In this document: positions 41,521-50,759 of the stretch, in pieces
How positions within the stretch are numbered: the first letter of the stretch is position 1
Layout: each line of letters opens with the position of its first letter
Assembly (NCBI GenBank): GCA_051747745.1
Contig: JBNJGL010000005.1
Span: 5,924-69,923, forward strand
Source: QPJE01 sp051747745
GTDB taxonomy: Bacteria; Bacillota; Halanaerobiia; Halanaerobiales; Halanaerobiaceae
Reading direction: 5' to 3'
DNA length: 64,000 nt
Program-made: the position numbers and the translations under genes
Notes under the pieces: generated by a model
Told to the model about the DNA's origin: nothing
Database searches by the model: none
The model's input: only the letters and a program-made list of their open reading frames with translations

Positions 41521-43053
41521 TTATATATCAAATTCAATACCTTGTGCAAGAGGAATATCTTTACCCCAATTAATTGTACAAGTTTGTCTTCTCATATAAC
41601 TTTTCCAGGCATCTGAACCAGATTCTCTTCCGCCTCCAGTTTGTTTTTCACCACCAAATGCACCACCTATTTCAGCACCTGATGTGCCAATATTTACATT
41701 TGCTAAACCACAATCAGAACCAATACTAGATAAAAATTCTTCTGATTCACGGATATTATTCGTAAATATTGAAGATGATAATCCCTGCACAACATCATTA
41801 TTCATTTCAATAGCTTCATTAACTTCTCCACTATACTTTATTAAATATAGTATAGGTGCAAATGTTTCTTCTTGAACGATTTCAAATTTATTATCAACTT
41901 CTGCTATTGTAGGAACTACATAACAACCGCTCTCATAGCCTTTTCCTTCTAGAACTTTATTCCCATAAATAATTTTACCGCCTTCTTCTTTAACTTTCTC
42001 TAAAGCATTTTTATACTTCTCAACGGCAGCTTTATCTATTAACGGACCAACATGATTTTTTTCATCAAGAGGATCACCAATACTTAAAGACTTATATGCT
42101 CGAACCAATGATTCTTTAAATTGCTCGTAAACATCTTCATGAATAATTAGTCTTCTTGTAGTAGTACATCTTTGTCCAGCAGTACCAACTGCACCAAACA
42201 CACTAGCTTGAAGTGCCATATCAAGATCTGCTTCAGAAGTTATAATAATTGCATTATTACCACCCAATTCCAAAATAGTCTTACCGAATCTCTCAGAAAC
42301 AGTTTTAGAAACATGTTGTCCAGTTTTGATTGAACCAGTAAATGAAATCAAAGGAATTTTATTATCATTTAATATATTTTCACCTATAGAAGATCCAGGC
42401 CCAATAATCATTGAAAAAATCCCTTCAGGAACATCATTTACTTCAATTACTTCTTTCAAAATATTCTGAACTGCTATTGCTGTAAGGGGAACTGTTGAAG
42501 ATGGTTTCCACAAATTTGAATTCCCGCAAACTGTTGAAATCATTGAATTCCACGCCCAAACCGCTACAGGAAAATTAAACGATGTTATTATACCAACTAT
42601 ACCCAAGGGGTGATACTGATCATACATCCTATGCTTAGGTCTTTCAGAAGCAATTGTAAAACCATATAACTGACGCGATTGTCCTACAGCAAAATCACAT
42701 ATATCAATCATTTCTTGTACTTCGCCTTTTCCTTCTGCAAGAGATTTTCCCATTTCATAAGAAACTAAAGCACCAAGATCATCTTTATATTCTCTTAATT
42801 TTAATCCAATCTGACGAACTATTTCTCCTCTCTTAGGAGCAGGAACTTCACGCCATTTTAAGAATGCTTTGTATGATTGTTCGACAACTTTTTCATAGTC
42901 TTCTTCTGATGCAAGATAAACAGAAGCAATCTTTTTCCCATCTACAGGTGAAAACACATCTAATTCACCCTGATCAGTGGTTTTATTCCATTTCACACCG
43001 GTAGAAGAACCATAATTTTTCTTTTTAATTCCTAATTTTTTTAAAAAGTCCAT
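41521..43053 (-). CDS. Aldehyde dehydrogenase, ALDH7 (alpha-aminoadipate semialdehyde dehydrogenase) type
   Basis: This 510-residue NAD(P)-dependent dehydrogenase resembles antiquitin/AmaB. Catalytic Cys lies in GAVGTAGQRCTTTRRLIIHE (near 300), general-base Glu in KTILELGGNNAIII, and NAD loop in IISFTGSIKTGQHVSK. The C-terminal GLANVNIGTSGAEIGGAFGG with EKQTGGGRESGSDAWKSYMR is the ALDH7-specific ending that in characterised enzymes recognises alpha-aminoadipate semialdehyde. That family oxidises the lysine-derived semialdehyde to 2-aminoadipate. The gene lies behind a long leader with a palindrome shared with the symporter operon. Confidence 0.85.
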   Translation of the reverse strand: MDFLKKLGIKKKNYGSSTGVKWNKTTDQGELDVFSPVDGKKIASVYLASEEDYEKVVEQSYKAFLKWREVPAPKRGEIVRQIGLKLREYKDDLGALVSYEMGKSLAEGKGEVQEMIDICDFAVGQSRQLYGFTIASERPKHRMYDQYHPLGIVGIITSFNFPVAVWAWNSMISTVCGNSNLWKPSSTVPLTAIAVQNILKEVIEVNDVPEGIFSMIIGPGSSIGENILNDNKIPLISFTGSIKTGQHVSKTVSERFGKTILELGGNNAIIITSEADLDMALQASVFGAVGTAGQRCTTTRRLIIHEDVYEQFKESLVRAYKSLSIGDPLDEKNHVGPLIDKAAVEKYKNALEKVKEEGGKIIYGNKVLEGKGYESGCYVVPTIAEVDNKFEIVQEETFAPILYLIKYSGEVNEAIEMNNDVVQGLSSSIFTNNIRESEEFLSSIGSDCGLANVNIGTSGAEIGGAFGGEKQTGGGRESGSDAWKSYMRRQTCTINWGKDIPLAQGIEFDI

Positions 43054-43204
43054 TATAACTTACCTCCTTAATAAATTTTTAAAATTTAACCTTTCTTCTC
43101 AAACATTGCCCAGTAAAAAATAATAATGCTCTGACCACTAAAAAATCAAATTTAAAGGCACTGAATAAAAATAAAATTCTGAAAATTAATATATAAAGTT
43201 ATGA

Positions 43205-43304
43205 TATATAGTTATCACCCCTTTTAAAGAATGTATTTATACTTTAATATAATTATAATTTAATTTTTAGATTATAATTATATTAAAAATGAAATTATAA
43301 TTTC
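43205..43304 (-). promoter_or_regulatory. Leader with IclR-type palindrome upstream of the ALDH gene
   Basis: The palindrome GAAATT-AT-AATTTC (43291-43304) is followed 71 bp downstream on the minus strand by GGTGATAACTATATA (43219-43205). The same two blocks with nearly the same spacing occur upstream of the symporter-buk operon (54318-54415). TTATAATTAT-like -10 hexamers lie between. The IclR gene at 54843 is the likely binder. The rest of the 43054-43598 spacer holds repeat copy B. Confidence 0.6.
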
Positions 43305-43469
43305 TTAATATTATATTTGTGCATGTATAATTATAATCCTTTTTTATTATTAAGAAAATTAGTCTTTATAAATAAAATGAAGCATTTATCAGTATAAAGG
43401 TTCTAATCTTTACTAATAAATATTTAGTCAACTATATAGAAATGATTTCTCAATTTTAAACAATTAAAA

Positions 43470-43569
43470 TTAATAAGAGAGATACCAAAATTGGCATCTC
43501 TCTTAAAATATGGACAAAACTAAATCACCTTACATTATTCTGCTTTTGCGGATGAGAAAATTATTATAT
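43470..43569 (-). repeat. Copy B of the 99-100 bp direct repeat with terminator hairpin
   Basis: This copy lies 29 bp after the stop of the TAXI binding-protein gene. It carries the AAGAGAGAT/ATCTCTCTT stem and probably terminates the TRAP transcript. Copies A and B flank the permease/ALDH pair as a 3.8-kb unit. Confidence 0.85.
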
Positions 43570-43598
43570 ATAAACAGCAATTAATTATTATTTATGTT

Positions 43599-44567
43599 TT
43601 ATTCTACAATACCTTTTTCTTTATAATACTTAAGCGCTCCTGGATGCATAGGTACTGAAATAGCATTTAAAGCTGATTCTAACTGAATACTTTTACCAGC
43701 TTCATGTTTAGAAACTATTTCATCTCTATGTTCAAATATAGTCTTAAGCATATTATAAACAAATTCTTCAGAAAGTTCTGCTCGTGTAAATAGACAGGCA
43801 ACAGAACCGGTTGATGTTATATCTTCCTCTATAGATGAATATGTTCCTCCAGGAATAACTACTGGTGGAGAAAAGAATGGGTATTTTTCATTTATTTTTT
43901 CAATTTTATCTTCTTCTATTTCTAGAATTTTAATATCATGCATAGCCTCTATATCCATAATTGATGCATTAGGTGGAGCTGCATCAACTAATACAGCATC
44001 AACTCGATCATCTTTTAATAAATCCATAGATTGAGTATATCCTAAATATTCTGGTTGTATTTCATCCCAGCCTACTCCATAAGCCTCTAGAACTACTTCC
44101 ATATTAAATGGAGTAGATCCACCAGCAACTCCAACCGCAACTCTTTTACCCTTTAAATCTGCATAACCATCAATTCCACTACCTTTTTTTACAATAGTCT
44201 GCATAACATTTGGATACAGTGAAAGAAAACCTCTAATGTTCTCTGCTGGTTGATCTTCTTTAAACATATTATCAGCATTATAAGCCCAATCTGCTACTAT
44301 AGACTCTACAAACGCTACATCAGTTTCTCCACTACTTAAATATCTAGCATTTTCTACAGAACCACCTGTAGATTCCGCTGTAGCATAAAAATCTAGATAT
44401 TCCTGCATCGTATTAGCAATTGCTGTTCCTAACGGATAATACGTACCTCCTGTTCCTCCTGTAGAGACTGAAACCATAGAAGGATCTGATGCCATAACTG
44501 CTGTGCTAACCACCATAGAAACTACAACTATTAATAAAATCAATAAGTATTCTTTTCTTCTTAACAT
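43599..44567 (-). CDS. TAXI-family TRAP transporter substrate-binding protein
   Basis: This 322-residue exported binding protein has signal peptide LLILLIVVVSMVVSTAVMA-SD. The TAXI signature is VSVSTGGTGGTYYPLGTAIA at the start of the mature protein, with ATAESTGGSVENARYLSSGE near 60 and KGKRVAVGVAGGSTPFNMEV near 145. TAXI proteins of known function bind glutamate or related compounds, fitting the amino-acid fermentation genes around it. It follows the fused TRAP permease gene by 98 bp. Confidence 0.88.
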   Translation of the reverse strand: MLRRKEYLLILLIVVVSMVVSTAVMASDPSMVSVSTGGTGGTYYPLGTAIANTMQEYLDFYATAESTGGSVENARYLSSGETDVAFVESIVADWAYNADNMFKEDQPAENIRGFLSLYPNVMQTIVKKGSGIDGYADLKGKRVAVGVAGGSTPFNMEVVLEAYGVGWDEIQPEYLGYTQSMDLLKDDRVDAVLVDAAPPNASIMDIEAMHDIKILEIEEDKIEKINEKYPFFSPPVVIPGGTYSSIEEDITSTGSVACLFTRAELSEEFVYNMLKTIFEHRDEIVSKHEAGKSIQLESALNAISVPMHPGALKYYKEKGIVE

Positions 44568-44665
44568 TATTAATTTCCCCCTCTTTTAATTCTTATAAAT
44601 TCTTAAAATAATATTATAACTATAGATATATTTACCTATTAACCACCTCCTTCACAAAAATTATA

Positions 44666-46519
44666 CTACGCGTTTTGTGCACTTTCCTGTGGAACAGATC
44701 TATATTGTTTTAGAAAAACAAATAATAATATACCTCCACCAACAAAATCACTAATTGGCTCAGGCATAATTAGTAAAGAACCAGCAATCAATAAAATAAT
44801 TCTATCTGATACACTACATACTGTATATAAGAATTTGGAAAATGCTGCACTAAATGCTACTACTGCCAACATAGAAGTAATAACTGTCCAAATCACCACT
44901 GGTATAGCCGCTCGCCCTATTAACGCAGGGAAGAAGACAAATAGATAGGGTATAATATAATTTACTGTAACATTTCGAGTTGCATTTAGCCCAGTTCTTA
45001 TTGGATCACCACCTGCTATACTCGCAGCAGTATAAGCTGCCAAACAAACCGGTGGAGTTATATCAGCAAAGATACCATAATAAAATACAAACAAATGGGC
45101 AGCAATTAATGGTATTCCCAGTTCAACTAAAGCAGGTGCTGTTATTGCAGATTGTACAATGTAATTTGCTGTTGTAGGTAAAGACATACCTAAAATTATA
45201 CAGGCAACCATAGTAAGGAATAAAGCAACAATCACATATCCTCCGGTCATCCCACTAATAATCAATGAGAACTTTATACCTAAACCGGTTTGATTTACTG
45301 TTCCTACAATCATACCAGCTGCAGCACAAGCCATCATAATTGGAACAATAGTTTTTCCAGCCTCCTCTAATACATTCATTATATCTGAAAATGACATGCG
45401 GGTAGCTTCTTTAAACATACTAGAAACTATTAATAAAATCATCCCAACAATTGCTGATCTTGCTGGACTATATCCCATAACTAAAATGACTATTAATCCT
45501 ACTACTGGTAGGATAAATACATATCCTTCTTTTAATACATCTAATGTATTAGGAACATTTTCTTCTTTCATTCCTTCTAAATCTTGATAACAAGCTTCGA
45601 AATGTACATTCATATATACACTGAAAAAATACAATAAAGCTGGAATAGCTGCTGCTTTAATAATGGTCAAATACGGAATACCTGTAATTTCAGCCATTAC
45701 AAAAGCTCCAGCTCCCATAATTGGAGGCATTATCTGTCCACCCGTTGAGGCTGTTGCCTCTACTGAACCTGCAAAATCAGGGTCATAACCTGTTTTTTTC
45801 ATTAATGGTATTGTAAATGTACCAGTAGTTGCTACATTGGCAAGACTCGATCCATTAATTGTTCCCATAAGTCCACTAGATAAAATTGCTATTTTTGCTG
45901 GCCCACCTTTTAATGTACCAGCTATAGAAACAGCAAGATCTATAAAAAATTCTCCTCCTCCACTCAACTCCAAAAATTTTCCGAAGATTATAAATAAAAA
46001 TACAATACTCACAATTACACCGACAGGAACTCCAAATATACCTTCTGCGCTTAGATACTGCTGTGATACAATTCTGCTTAAAGAATATCCTCTATGACCA
46101 AACATTCCTGGTATCCAATTTCCAAATTTAGCATATAAAAGAAATAATCCACTAATAATCGTTAAAGGATTTCCAATTGTTCTTCTAGTTGCTTCTAAAA
46201 CAGCAAATATTGCAATTATTCCAAAAGTTATATCAAGATTAGTCGGTCTCCCCATTCTCATAATTAAATTATCGAAATTAAAGAGAATATATCCTGATAC
46301 TACTACACTAATTATCGAAAATAATATGTCAAATACGCTTATTTTATCATCTTTACCAGGATACAGTATAAATGCAATAAATATACTACACATGAGCATT
46401 AAAGATCTTTGTCTTAAAACCACCATTGGTGTTTTGACAGCCGAATAAATAACAAATGCTGACATAAATAACGCTACATATTTGGAAATTTTAATAAATA
46501 TATTTTTTTTGTTTTCCAT
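44666..46519 (-). CDS. TRAP transporter fused permease (4TM/12TM)
   Basis: This 617-residue membrane protein combines DctQ-like and DctM-like parts, as usual for TAXI-TRAP systems. Family landmarks are PLTIISGLFLLYAKFGNWIP with FGHRGYSLSRIV near 130, GVPVGVIVSIVFLFIIFGKF near 160, GSSLANVATTGTFTIPLMKK near 220, TASTGGQIMPPIMGAGAFVM near 255, and LGMSLPTTANYIVQSAITAP near 445. It is Na+-coupled. It is transcribed after the gdh gene terminator, so it likely has its own promoter in 46520-46612 or relies on read-through. Confidence 0.9.
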   Translation of the reverse strand: MENKKNIFIKISKYVALFMSAFVIYSAVKTPMVVLRQRSLMLMCSIFIAFILYPGKDDKISVFDILFSIISVVVSGYILFNFDNLIMRMGRPTNLDITFGIIAIFAVLEATRRTIGNPLTIISGLFLLYAKFGNWIPGMFGHRGYSLSRIVSQQYLSAEGIFGVPVGVIVSIVFLFIIFGKFLELSGGGEFFIDLAVSIAGTLKGGPAKIAILSSGLMGTINGSSLANVATTGTFTIPLMKKTGYDPDFAGSVEATASTGGQIMPPIMGAGAFVMAEITGIPYLTIIKAAAIPALLYFFSVYMNVHFEACYQDLEGMKEENVPNTLDVLKEGYVFILPVVGLIVILVMGYSPARSAIVGMILLIVSSMFKEATRMSFSDIMNVLEEAGKTIVPIMMACAAAGMIVGTVNQTGLGIKFSLIISGMTGGYVIVALFLTMVACIILGMSLPTTANYIVQSAITAPALVELGIPLIAAHLFVFYYGIFADITPPVCLAAYTAASIAGGDPIRTGLNATRNVTVNYIIPYLFVFFPALIGRAAIPVVIWTVITSMLAVVAFSAAFSKFLYTVCSVSDRIILLIAGSLLIMPEPISDFVGGGILLFVFLKQYRSVPQESAQNA

Positions 46520-46612
46520 TATTTATATCCTCCTATTATATTTAAGAAAAGTATGAAAATTATATCAATATATTAAATTTAAATAATTTCAATAACACAC
46601 TTTCAAAACTAT

Positions 46613-46688
46613 CTAAAAGCCCAGAAATTGTCATCAAAACAATTAATATTATGTAACCTTAAAGATATTAATTATACAACCTCTGGGC
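46613..46688 (-). terminator. Terminator of the fermentation operon after gdh
   Basis: GCCCAGA pairs with TCTGGGC, enclosing 56 nt that includes an AATTAATAT/ATATTAATT inner stem; the minus strand then runs TTTTAGAT. It is larger than a simple terminator and could be regulatory. Confidence 0.65.
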
Positions 46689-46708
46689 ATTTTAATAACT
46701 ACATTTAC

Positions 46709-47857
46709 TTAATCAATAATTTTATTACCTCTTAAACGCATTGCTTTTATAACTCTTTCCTGGGCAACGTTTAATGATATTTCTCTTGTGTTATAATCTG
46801 TTTCCTCTAACCTATCTAATATCAAAGATACATTTTGATTCATTTTATCTTTTACTAAAGAATAAACTTCCTGTGTGTCTATACGTCTGCAAGAATGTCT
46901 AGAATCCATTCCTACTGCAGCCGCTATTACACCTCCAGAATTAGCAACAAAATCTGGAATAATTAATTTATCATTATTATTTAATATTAGCTCAGCTTTT
47001 TCAGTAGTTGGCATATTAGCACCTTCTACAATGATTTTTGCTTTTATTTCATCTGCATTTTTTTCTGTTATAACATCTTGTATAGCTGCGGGAATTAATA
47101 TATCCACATCTAATAATAATTCTTCTCCCAAACCTTTAGTTTCACCATCAGAATATTCGTTTACTACATCTTCTCCAACTTCATTATACAGACTAATTAA
47201 TTCTTCAACATCCAGTCCATTAGGATTAAACAATGCGCCTTCTACAGTAGAAATCCCTGTTATTATGTATCCTTTTTCAGCTAAAAATTTAGCAGCAGCC
47301 TGTCCTACAGCACCAAAACCCTGAATACTGACAGTCGTATTACCTGGTTTTAATTTTTTTCTTTTTGCGGCTATATCAGCTGCTTCAGCAACACCATAAC
47401 CAGTAGTTCCTAATTCATCATATGGAAATCCACCTAATTCTACTGGCTTTCCCATAGAAGCAGATAAATCATCCAACTCATCAACTACAATTGCTGCATC
47501 TGATTCACTTAATCCCATATCAAGACCAAAAACATATTCACTTGGTATGTGTTTCTTTAATGCATTTATGTAAGAACGAAGTATTTCTTCTTTATTTGGA
47601 GAATTTGGATCTGCCATTATTCCGCCTTTTGCTCCACCTAAAGAAAAGTCAACCATAGCCCATTTCCATGTCATTGTTCTAGCTAATCGACAAACTTCAG
47701 AAATAGTCAAATTAGGAGACATTCTACATCCACCTTTACCCATTCCTCTAGACGTATTATCAATAACTAAAACACCCTTCATGCCCACCTTAGGATCCGA
47801 TACACATATAACCTTTTCTGGTCCAAACTTATCCATTGTTCTTAATAAATCAACCAT
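46709..47857 (-). CDS. Glu/Leu/Phe/Val-family amino-acid dehydrogenase
   Basis: This 382-residue oxidative deaminase has the N-terminal substrate domain with RGMGKGGCRMSPNLTISEVC, the catalytic-loop sequence DFSLGGAKGGIMADP (Lys near 87) and GLDMGLSESDAAIVVDEL; the NAD domain has VSIQGFGAVGQAAAKFLAEK. It converts an amino acid to a 2-oxoacid plus ammonia and NAD(P)H. It is placed directly after a 2-oxoacid:ferredoxin oxidoreductase, which would use its product. The substrate could be glutamate, a branched-chain amino acid or 2-aminoadipate; the motif spacing is closest to glutamate-type enzymes by eye. Confidence 0.88.
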   Translation of the reverse strand: MVDLLRTMDKFGPEKVICVSDPKVGMKGVLVIDNTSRGMGKGGCRMSPNLTISEVCRLARTMTWKWAMVDFSLGGAKGGIMADPNSPNKEEILRSYINALKKHIPSEYVFGLDMGLSESDAAIVVDELDDLSASMGKPVELGGFPYDELGTTGYGVAEAADIAAKRKKLKPGNTTVSIQGFGAVGQAAAKFLAEKGYIITGISTVEGALFNPNGLDVEELISLYNEVGEDVVNEYSDGETKGLGEELLLDVDILIPAAIQDVITEKNADEIKAKIIVEGANMPTTEKAELILNNNDKLIIPDFVANSGGVIAAAVGMDSRHSCRRIDTQEVYSLVKDKMNQNVSLILDRLEETDYNTREISLNVAQERVIKAMRLRGNKIID

Positions 47858-47948
47858 TTTTATCCCCCTAATATAATATTTAGAGATTTTAAATTTATCT
47901 CTATTTAAATAAAATTTTATTTTTAATCTTTTGTCATTTTTTAATACT

Positions 47949-47984
47949 ATTGGTAAAAAGTATAAATTTTACTTTAAAACCAAT
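47949..47984 (-). repeat. Intercistronic hairpin between korC and gdh
   Basis: ATTGGT/ACCAAT with inner AAAGT/ACTTT around an AT loop. It lies in the 143-bp korC-gdh spacer without a U-run, likely a processing or stability structure. Confidence 0.4.
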
Positions 47985-48000
47985 TATATATTACCATACT

Positions 48001-48534
48001 TTAAAGACTAAATCCTTTTTCTATTGCTTTCATATTTAATTTTACTGCTTTTTCAGAAGAATATTTATTTTTAACAGATTTAACTAATGCTTCTTTGCTC
48101 ACTATTTTAGTTTTTGCTACAATTATACTTATAGCTATAATATTCAATGTCAATAAAGAACCTAATTCATAAGCAATTTCTGATAAAGGAAAAGCAAAAA
48201 CTTTTCCAAGCTCAGCATCATAATCACTAACTTCATTAGTATTAATTATTACAATCGTATCATCAGAAATTTTTTCTTTTATTTCTGGATAAGCTTTATT
48301 ATCTAATACTAAAATCAAATCAGGATGCAGTGCTTCAAAAAAAGAAACAAAATTATCACTAATTAATAGATCAGATTTAGAAACCCCTCCTCTAGCAGAT
48401 ACACCATAACTGGTCGTCATAGTTGCAAATTTATTTTCGTAATTGCTTGCAGCATTTCCCAATATTTCTCCACTAGAAATTAAACCCTGTCCACCAACAC
48501 CACTTAAAATAATTTCATAGTTTTTTTTATCCAT
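48001..48534 (-). CDS. korC: 2-oxoacid:ferredoxin oxidoreductase gamma subunit
   Basis: This 177-residue subunit is recognised by ILSGVGGQGLISSGEILGNA at the N terminus, TMTTSYGVSARGGVSKSDLL near 38 and DLILVLDNKAYPEIKEKI. With the following subunits it forms a KGOR/VOR-type enzyme that oxidatively decarboxylates a 2-oxoacid to acyl-CoA and reduced ferredoxin. It is last of the delta-alpha-beta-gamma order. Confidence 0.9.
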   Translation of the reverse strand: MDKKNYEIILSGVGGQGLISSGEILGNAASNYENKFATMTTSYGVSARGGVSKSDLLISDNFVSFFEALHPDLILVLDNKAYPEIKEKISDDTIVIINTNEVSDYDAELGKVFAFPLSEIAYELGSLLTLNIIAISIIVAKTKIVSKEALVKSVKNKYSSEKAVKLNMKAIEKGFSL

Positions 48535-48546
48535 TTTATTTACTCC

Positions 48547-49371
48547 TTATGTAACATTTTTGGCCGTATTCTGAACTTCAATATAACGTCTAATATAGCC
48601 GTCAACTTCATTATCTACTAATTCACCTGTAATCAACTTACCTTCAATATTTTCTTTCTCCATTTTTTGAGCAGCTTTAATGTTCAAACTATTTTTCTTA
48701 AGATCTTTTATCATTTCAGCTGGTGAACCCTTTTTATTATTTTTCCCAAAATGAGTAGGACAAACATTTAATGCTTCTATAAACCGAAAACCGTTTTTTC
48801 TTTTTAAGGCGTTACTTATATATAACTGTAATTTATCAGGGCTTCCAACTGTTTCTCTGGCAACATAAGCAGCACCAGCAGTTTTTACCATCTGAGAAAC
48901 ATCAAACTGTTCTTCTATATGCCCATATCTGGAAGTTGAAGTTATTTTATCACACGGTGTAGTTCCAGAATATTGTCCTCCTGTCATACCATAATTAAAA
49001 TTATTGGACATAATAACTGTAATATCTATATTTCTTCGAGCAGCATGAATTAAATGATTACCACCAATTGTAATGCCATCTCCATCTCCAACTAATGTAA
49101 TTACATTTAAATCTGGATTAGCAAGTTTTATCCCTGTTGCAACTGCTATTGCTCTACCATGTGTACCATGGAATGAATTGGTAGTAAAATAATCATCAGC
49201 TTTTCCCCAGCATCCTATTCCGGTAACAACAACTGTGTTTTCTCTGGTTAAATTTTGTTGTTCCATAGCTCTAAAAATTGCTCCAAGTAAAATTCCATTA
49301 CCACAACCAGAGCACCAAAAAAGTGGAAGAGCATCTTTTTTTAAAAATTTTTCTCCGGTATACTCCATCAT
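48547..49371 (-). CDS. korB: 2-oxoacid:ferredoxin oxidoreductase beta (TPP-binding) subunit
   Basis: This 274-residue subunit binds thiamine diphosphate: FWCSGCGNGILLGAIFRAME near 19, VVTGIGCWGKADDYF, and the TPP/Mg motif VTLVGDGDGITIGGNHLIHA near 92 followed by NNFNYGMTGGQYSGTTP. Overlaps the alpha gene by 4 bp (ATGA-type coupling). The length and lack of an internal ferredoxin domain match the four-subunit KorABCD class. Confidence 0.92.
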   Translation of the reverse strand: MMEYTGEKFLKKDALPLFWCSGCGNGILLGAIFRAMEQQNLTRENTVVVTGIGCWGKADDYFTTNSFHGTHGRAIAVATGIKLANPDLNVITLVGDGDGITIGGNHLIHAARRNIDITVIMSNNFNYGMTGGQYSGTTPCDKITSTSRYGHIEEQFDVSQMVKTAGAAYVARETVGSPDKLQLYISNALKRKNGFRFIEALNVCPTHFGKNNKKGSPAEMIKDLKKNSLNIKAAQKMEKENIEGKLITGELVDNEVDGYIRRYIEVQNTAKNVT

Positions 49372-50513
49372 TTTTCTACCTCCATTTTAATTTCATTAAC
49401 TATTTCCATCGGCTTTATAGTTACACCATTAACATGATTAACTCCTACCACCGGAATATTTTTGATGTGTTTTTGTATCTCTGCTTTTAATTGCCCCATA
49501 TTTAGCTCTGGAACAATAATTTTTTTCATGTTTTTGCTATATCTTTTAATCAAATGTTCTGGAAAAGGCCATAAAGTTTTAAGCTTTAATAAACCCGCTT
49601 TTATGCCCTCTGATCTAACTTTTTCAACAGCTGCTATAGCCGAACGAGCAGAACAACCATAAGAAATTAATAGTATTTCTGCATCATCTAAATAATATTC
49701 ATCATATAAACAAATATCTTCTTTATCATTTTCAATTTTATTAATCAGGCGTTTTACAAGCACATCATAATTGTCCGGATCGTTATTAGGATAACCATCT
49801 AATCCATGACCAGAACCATTGGCTTTACTAATTCTTTCACCACCATAGGGAGCAAATGGAGGAATCAAATCATCATCAAATTGATATGGTTTATACTCTT
49901 TTGGTGGACCATCATCTAATTTTCTATTTTCTATTTCTATTTCATTATCACCTGGTATAACAATAGTTTCTCTCATTTTTCCAATTAAACCGTCCATAAG
50001 TACAAATACAGGTGTACGATAGTGTTCAGCAAAATTGAAAGCTTTTACAGTTAAATCGAAACATTCCTGAACCGAAGAAGGCGATAAAGCAATAATAGAA
50101 TGATCCCCATGTGTTCCCCATTTTGCCTGCATTAGATCTCCTTGAGCAGGTTTTGTTGCTAGCCCTGTACTGGGACCAACTCTTTGAACATTAATAATTA
50201 CACATGGTGCTTCTACCATACAGCCAAGCCCAATATTTTCATTCATTAAAGAAATACCAGGACCACTGGTTGCAGTATAACTTTTTTCACCAGCCATACT
50301 TGCACCAATAACAGCTGCAATACTTCCAATTTCATCTTCCATTTGTATGTATTTTCCATCAACCTTTGGTAAGTTTATAGATGCATGTTGAGCAATTTCT
50401 GATGAAGGAGTAATCGGATACCCAGCAAATATTTTTGCACCTGCTGCAATTGCTCCCTTTCCTGCCGCAATATTACCCTCTAAAAACAATCTTTCTTTCT
50501 CTTCTCTGCTCAT
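49368..50513 (-). CDS. korA: 2-oxoacid:ferredoxin oxidoreductase alpha subunit
   Basis: This 381-residue pyrimidine-binding subunit shows NIAAGKGAIAAGAKIFAGYP with ITPSSEIAQHASINLPKVDG near 30, ATSGPGISLMNENIGLGCMV near 80 and VQRVGPSTGLATKPAQGDLM near 110. The TPSSE and GPSTG motifs are typical of 2-oxoglutarate-type KorA rather than pyruvate-type PorA. This supports a dicarboxylic 2-oxoacid such as 2-oxoglutarate or 2-oxoadipate, although branched-chain enzymes are close relatives. Confidence 0.9.
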   Translation of the reverse strand: MSREEKERLFLEGNIAAGKGAIAAGAKIFAGYPITPSSEIAQHASINLPKVDGKYIQMEDEIGSIAAVIGASMAGEKSYTATSGPGISLMNENIGLGCMVEAPCVIINVQRVGPSTGLATKPAQGDLMQAKWGTHGDHSIIALSPSSVQECFDLTVKAFNFAEHYRTPVFVLMDGLIGKMRETIVIPGDNEIEIENRKLDDGPPKEYKPYQFDDDLIPPFAPYGGERISKANGSGHGLDGYPNNDPDNYDVLVKRLINKIENDKEDICLYDEYYLDDAEILLISYGCSARSAIAAVEKVRSEGIKAGLLKLKTLWPFPEHLIKRYSKNMKKIIVPELNMGQLKAEIQKHIKNIPVVGVNHVNGVTIKPMEIVNEIKMEVEK

Positions 50514-50713
50514 TTGGAAACCTCCTTTTCACCTTTTATTTTTATAGCAAAATCTGGACACATCTTTACACAAATATCACACTCTATACAATCTTCAGGT
50601 CTTTCAGCTTTAGGTCCATCCAATTCATTAAATGAATATACGTTTTTAGGACAAAAGTTGAAGCAAATACCGCATTTTTTACACAAGTCATTATCTATCA
50701 AGACTTGAGCCAT
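50510..50713 (-). CDS. korD: 2-oxoacid:ferredoxin oxidoreductase delta subunit (2x[4Fe-4S] ferredoxin)
   Basis: This 67-residue ferredoxin has two complete cluster motifs, CKKCGICFNFCP (11-22) and CIECDICVKMCP (about 42-53). It passes electrons from the TPP subunit to external ferredoxin. First of the kor genes, overlapping korA by four bases. Confidence 0.92.
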   Translation of the reverse strand: MAQVLIDNDLCKKCGICFNFCPKNVYSFNELDGPKAERPEDCIECDICVKMCPDFAIKIKGEKEVSK

Positions 50714-50759
50714 TTTTAATCATTCCTTCCTTTTTAAAATGTTTTAATTATATTAAACA

